DNA from: Actinomycetota bacterium
Lineage (GTDB): Bacteria > Cyanobacteriota > Vampirovibrionia > Obscuribacterales > Obscuribacteraceae
Direction of reading: 5' to 3'
DNA: 9,224 nt
Assembly (NCBI GenBank): GCA_903970355.1
Contig: CAJCIF010000505.1
Span: 1 to 9,224, forward strand
The notes beneath the pieces are model-generated. The model had not been told where the DNA came from. It searched no databases and worked only from the letters and a program-made list of their open reading frames with translations. A program made the translations under genes and the position numbers. Shown here one piece after another: positions 5,938-9,224 of this stretch. Position 1 is the stretch's first letter. Each line of letters starts with the position of its first letter.

Positions 5938-8010
5938 ATGGCATTAATCAAGAAGGAGATCGGAGAACTTCTCGTCGATAACGGTCTGATCACGGCCGAA
6001 GAGCTAAAGCAGGTTCAACAAGAACGGCTTCGCACAGGGGAACCAATCAGCCTGATTTTGTCGCGCCTTGGTCTGGCCAGTGAAAGCCACCTTAAGAACG
6101 CACTGGAAGTTCAATATGGCGTCAACTACGTCTGTCTGATTAAAACGCAGCCAGACGGCACCGCTCTGGAGCTTTTGCCAGAGACGGTCATGCGCCAGCA
6201 CCAGGTTGTGCCTATCTCACTTGAGGACGGCAAGCTCGTACTCGCCATGGTTAATCCCAATAATCTGCTTGCCCTTGATGACATTAAGTATCGCCTCAAA
6301 GGTGTTTCCGTTAAGCCGGCTGTGTGCACGGAAGACGATTTCCAGCACTTCATGGAAACCATCTATGCCAATCGGCAGGCCAAACTGATAGAGGACCGGG
6401 AAGAGCAGGTTGACCAAACCTTTATAGAATCCGAAGTCGATCTCAGCACGCTTGATGCCATGGCTGAAGTAGAAGCGGAAATAAACGATCTCGACCTCGC
6501 CAAACAAGCCCAGGATGCACCAATCGTTTTGTTAGCCAATCAAGTTCTCGCTAAAGCTATCAAGAGACAATGCTCAGACATACACGTTGAGCCACAGGAC
6601 AAACAAGTGCTTGTTAGATACAGGCTGGACGGCGTTCTTTTCATCGATCGCAAATTGCCGAAAGCGGTTTTGGCAGCGCTGGTATCACGCTACAAAATCA
6701 TGGCCGATCTCGATATAGCAGAAAGGCGTCTGCCTCAGGATGGCCGCATTCGAGTGCGCTTTTCAGGCAAAGACATCGATTTTCGTGTTTCCACAATTCC
6801 GAGCAAACATGGCGAAAAGGTGGTTATGCGGATGCTCGATAAATCCAGCACCACTCTTGGTCTGGAAAAATTGATTACCGATCCCAATACGCTTGCTACT
6901 GTCCGTGAAATGGTCATGAAGCCGTATGGCATTGTGTTTGTAACCGGTCCAACTGGTTCCGGAAAAACAACATCGCTCTACTCAGCTCTGGCTGAAAGAA
7001 ATTCTCCGGAAGTAAATATCGTTACAGCAGAAGACCCAATTGAATACGAGATGAATGGCATTACGCAAGTGCAGGTCTTGCGGGAGAAGGGTCTCGATTT
7101 TGCTCGCATACTGCGCTCCTTCTTGCGACAAGATCCGGACATCATGCTTGTGGGAGAAACTCGGGATAGAGAAACAGCAAAAATCGCTGTTGAAGCGGCT
7201 CTTACAGGTCACCTGGTTTTCACCACCCTTCACACCAACGATGCACCGGGAGCAATCACACGGCTTGCTGAAATGGAAGTCGACCCATATCTGGTGGCAT
7301 CTGCCACTATTGGTGTCATTGCCCAACGGCTCGTGCGCCGCATCTGCGCTGACTGCAAGCAACTCTACATACCAGAGCGCACCACTCTTGAGTATCTTGG
7401 CGTGCTCGATAAAATGCAGGACAGAATGGCCCCGTCTACTCTTTCCTATTACCATATGGATACGAACACGAATGGGCAACCCATTTTCTACAAAGGTAAA
7501 GGCTGCGACAACTGCAACCGAACCGGCTATAAAAACCGGATTGGCGTTTTTGAAGTGATGCGCCTGAACGATGAAATAAGGGATCTGGCCGCCAAGGGAT
7601 CGACAACCGCCATGATCAGATTTGCCGCCAAACAATCAGGCATGATTCCGCTTAAAGACTACTCGCTGCGCCTTGTTGGTGAAGGATTAACAACAGCCGA
7701 CGAAGTCATTCGCGTTACTCTTGCCGATACCGATGGCGAAGACAAAATGTGCAGCAAATGCCGCAATCCTATTGGTGAAGACTTCATCAAATGCCCGTTC
7801 TGCCAGCACGATCTCAAAACATCTTGTCCGTCTTGCGGAACGTTGCAACAAGAAGGCTGGGCAAGTTGCCCGAAATGCGGACTGACAAAAGAAAATGCCA
7901 ATCGCGAAGCAACCTGCCGCAACTGCGAAGCCGAAATTTCTGGAGACTGGCACACCTGCCCATATTGCCAGGTAGATCGCCAGCGCACTCAATCTAACTC
8001 AGCAGCCTAA
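5938..8010 (+). CDS. pilB: Type IV pilus extension ATPase PilB with C-terminal zinc-ribbon tail
   Basis: PilB is the hexameric cytoplasmic ATPase that drives pilus polymerisation. Domains in order: N1/MshEN-like (1-145), acidic linker (150-200), N2 (about 200-305, with CSDIHVEP at 212-219 and ERRLPQDGR at 262-270), and the RecA-like ATPase. The ATPase shows Walker A GPTGSGKTT (337-345, K343), an Asp box AEDPIEYE (364-371), Walker B DIMLVGE (401-407) and a His box TGHLVFTTLH (423-432). The usual zinc-binding cysteines are C470, C473, C523 and C526. At 690 residues it is about 120 longer than typical PilB. The excess is mostly a tail from about 605 with six CxxC pairs forming three zinc ribbons (605/608/619/622, 630/633/644/647, 660/663/674/677), each spaced CxxC-x10-CxxC. 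The distinction from GspE rests on the adjacent pilT. The ATG aligns with that of the paralogue upstream. pilT follows after 11 bp, so the two probably share a transcript. Confidence 0.95.
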   Translation: MALIKKEIGELLVDNGLITAEELKQVQQERLRTGEPISLILSRLGLASESHLKNALEVQYGVNYVCLIKTQPDGTALELLPETVMRQHQVVPISLEDGKLVLAMVNPNNLLALDDIKYRLKGVSVKPAVCTEDDFQHFMETIYANRQAKLIEDREEQVDQTFIESEVDLSTLDAMAEVEAEINDLDLAKQAQDAPIVLLANQVLAKAIKRQCSDIHVEPQDKQVLVRYRLDGVLFIDRKLPKAVLAALVSRYKIMADLDIAERRLPQDGRIRVRFSGKDIDFRVSTIPSKHGEKVVMRMLDKSSTTLGLEKLITDPNTLATVREMVMKPYGIVFVTGPTGSGKTTSLYSALAERNSPEVNIVTAEDPIEYEMNGITQVQVLREKGLDFARILRSFLRQDPDIMLVGETRDRETAKIAVEAALTGHLVFTTLHTNDAPGAITRLAEMEVDPYLVASATIGVIAQRLVRRICADCKQLYIPERTTLEYLGVLDKMQDRMAPSTLSYYHMDTNTNGQPIFYKGKGCDNCNRTGYKNRIGVFEVMRLNDEIRDLAAKGSTTAMIRFAAKQSGMIPLKDYSLRLVGEGLTTADEVIRVTLADTDGEDKMCSKCRNPIGEDFIKCPFCQHDLKTSCPSCGTLQQEGWASCPKCGLTKENANREATCRNCEAEISGDWHTCPYCQVDRQRTQSNSAA

Positions 8011-8021
8011 AGGAAAGCTCG

Positions 8022-9155
8022 ATGACAATTGAGATTCAGGAAATTTTGCAGCTCGTCGTAGACCGCGCCGCATCCGATCTGCATTTAAAGGGTAATCAAC
8101 CACCAATCGTGAGAATCGGCGGCAAGTTGATCCGCACGTCATTGCCATCGCTCAACAAAGACGATGTTCAACGCTTGATATTTTCCATGCTGACAGCCGA
8201 ACAGCGAAAAACCGTAGAACAAACCTACGAGTTGGATTGCGGTGTCCAAATAGACGGACTGGGCCGATTTCGTTTGAATGTCTATAAAGATCGCGGCTCC
8301 TATGCGGCCGCATTGCGGGTAGTGGCAAACACGATACCTTCTTTCGAAGAGCTGGGGTTGCCACCAATCGTGCGCGAACTTCTTTCTAAACCGCGTGGTC
8401 TCTTGCTTGTTACCGGTCCGACAGGCTCCGGAAAATCAACTACCCTGGCGGCATTAATTGATTCCATCAATCAAAATCGCGCCGAGCACATACTCACAAT
8501 TGAAGACCCAATCGAATTTTTGCACCAGGACAAAAAATGTGTAATCAGTCAGCGTGAGCTGGGCAAAGATACAAAATCTTTCCCGAATGCTCTAAGAGCA
8601 GCTCTGCGTGAAGATCCGGATGTAATTCTGGTCGGTGAAATGCGCGATCTCGAAACGATTCACTTAGCCCTAACAGCAGCAGAAACAGGCCATCTTGTCT
8701 TCGCAACTGTCCACACCAGTTCAGCACCGCAAACAATCGATCGCGTTATCGATGTCTTTCCGCCCGAGCAGCAACAGCAAATTCGGGTCATGCTGTCGAA
8801 CGGACTGATTGCCGTTCTTTCGCAAACACTTCTTTCAAGAACAGCGGATCAAGCCGGTGAAAGTGCGGTGACAAAAGGAAGAGCATTGGCACTCGAAATT
8901 TTGATCAACACATCGGCAATCGCTAATCTCATTCGTGAAGCAAAAACTCCGCAGCTTTATTCAACTATGCAAATGGGTGGTCAGCTGGGGATGCAAACAC
9001 TTGAAGCAAGTCTTGCCAATCTCGTAAAAAGTGGAACCGTGGCGCTCGCCGAAGCACTGGCGAAATCGAGCCGCCCTGATGAACTGGAACGCCTGGTCGC
9101 CTCCGCCAGTAAACCTGCTCCACCGGAGCGTATGAGCTCGTTCGGACGTTTCTAG
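8022..9155 (+). CDS. pilT: Type IV pilus retraction ATPase PilT
   Basis: PilT is the hexameric ATPase that depolymerises pili and powers twitching. The 377-residue length fits the family. The N-terminal PAS-like domain (1-100) carries ASDLHLKGNQPPIVRIGG. The ATPase core has Walker A GPTGSGKS (132-139, K138), an Asp box IEDPIE (160-165), Walker B VILVGEMRD (201-209) and a His box TGHLVFATVHT (222-232). The C-terminal AIRNLIRE motif, needed for retraction in studied PilTs, reads AIANLIRE (299-306), with Ala301 in place of Arg. GMQTLEASLANL follows as expected. The last 25 or so residues are a variable Ser/Pro-rich tail. Translation starts at ATG 8022, 7 nt after an AAGGA that overlaps the pilB stop region; the gap to pilB is only 11 bp, so co-expression is likely. 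A probable pilC starts 35 bp downstream. Confidence 0.95.
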   Translation: MTIEIQEILQLVVDRAASDLHLKGNQPPIVRIGGKLIRTSLPSLNKDDVQRLIFSMLTAEQRKTVEQTYELDCGVQIDGLGRFRLNVYKDRGSYAAALRVVANTIPSFEELGLPPIVRELLSKPRGLLLVTGPTGSGKSTTLAALIDSINQNRAEHILTIEDPIEFLHQDKKCVISQRELGKDTKSFPNALRAALREDPDVILVGEMRDLETIHLALTAAETGHLVFATVHTSSAPQTIDRVIDVFPPEQQQQIRVMLSNGLIAVLSQTLLSRTADQAGESAVTKGRALALEILINTSAIANLIREAKTPQLYSTMQMGGQLGMQTLEASLANLVKSGTVALAEALAKSSRPDELERLVASASKPAPPERMSSFGRF

Positions 9156-9190
9156 AACTTTTCCAAGACCCAATCAGGCTAAGTTATTAG

Positions 9191-9224
9191 ATGGAATACG
9201 CTTATAAAATTCGAGACGGTCAGG
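9191..9224 (+). CDS. pilC: Start of probable PilC platform protein (runs off window)
   Basis: Only 11 codons are present: MEYAYKIRDGQ. This resembles the usual opening of PilC/GspF inner-membrane proteins (a short Met-x-x-Phe/Tyr-x-Tyr-Lys-x-x-Asp-x-x-Gly pattern). The location directly after pilB-pilT is where pilC is commonly found. An in-frame TAG immediately precedes the ATG, so translation cannot start further upstream. The Shine-Dalgarno is weak, the nearest candidate being AGG at 9176-9178. PilC would be the membrane platform turned by PilB and PilT. The call rests on context and a very short peptide. Confidence 0.5.
   Translation, partial: MEYAYKIRDGQ

Noticed and set aside
7055..7558. 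167-codon plus-strand open frame in another frame of pilB
   Set aside because: It lies wholly within the ATPase and cysteine region of pilB, has no recognisable motif, and is best explained as an out-of-frame shadow.
6982..7635. 217-codon minus-strand open frame inside pilB
   Set aside because: It overlaps the conserved ATPase core of pilB, has no recognisable domain, and has amino-acid composition typical of an antisense shadow.

Overview
The window looks like the end of a metagenome or draft contig. Its first 15 bases match the 3' end of a standard Illumina adapter, so genomic sequence probably begins at base 16. Base composition is close to balanced and genes are densely packed. A PATAN/DUF4388 signalling protein with TPRs sits near a type IV pilus motor cluster ordered pilB, pilT, then probably pilC. 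This mix fits Cyanobacteriota, perhaps a non-photosynthetic melainabacterial lineage such as Obscuribacterales. That placement is inference only: there is no rRNA or marker gene here, and other Gram-negative-type phyla remain possible.

Layout. Bases 16-318 encode a small three-helix membrane protein, possibly cut at its 5' end. Bases 429-2762 encode a 777-residue regulator: a PATAN/DUF4388 domain, a GGDEF-like domain whose signature reads RDEDY, and C-terminal TPRs. A 68-bp convergent gap holds a tandem 17/18-bp repeat and two hairpins. On the minus strand lies a two-gene unit: a GT39-like membrane glycosyltransferase (4727 to 3201) followed 4 bp later by a DoxX-family protein (3196 to 2831). 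From 4796 on, everything is plus strand and pilus related.

The pilus cluster is the most interesting part. The first gene (4796-5812) is a paralogue of PilB that keeps the N1 (MshEN-like) and N2 domains but stops where the ATPase domain should start. It carries a lysine/glutamate linker built on four 21-bp tandem repeats. Full-length PilB (5938-8010) follows. It has all its ATPase motifs plus an extra C-terminal tail of three evenly spaced CxxC-x10-CxxC zinc ribbons. PilT (8022-9155) is 11 bp downstream, and the first 11 codons of a likely PilC open at 9191 and run off the window.

Working picture: PilB powers pilus extension, PilT retraction, and PilC is the inner-membrane platform they act on. 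The ATPase-less PilB paralogue could be a regulator, decoy or adaptor for PilB or its docking partner. The PATAN protein may belong to the same control circuit, because a cyanobacterial PATAN protein (PixE) is known to bind PilB1. These regulatory links are hypotheses from domain content and proximity.
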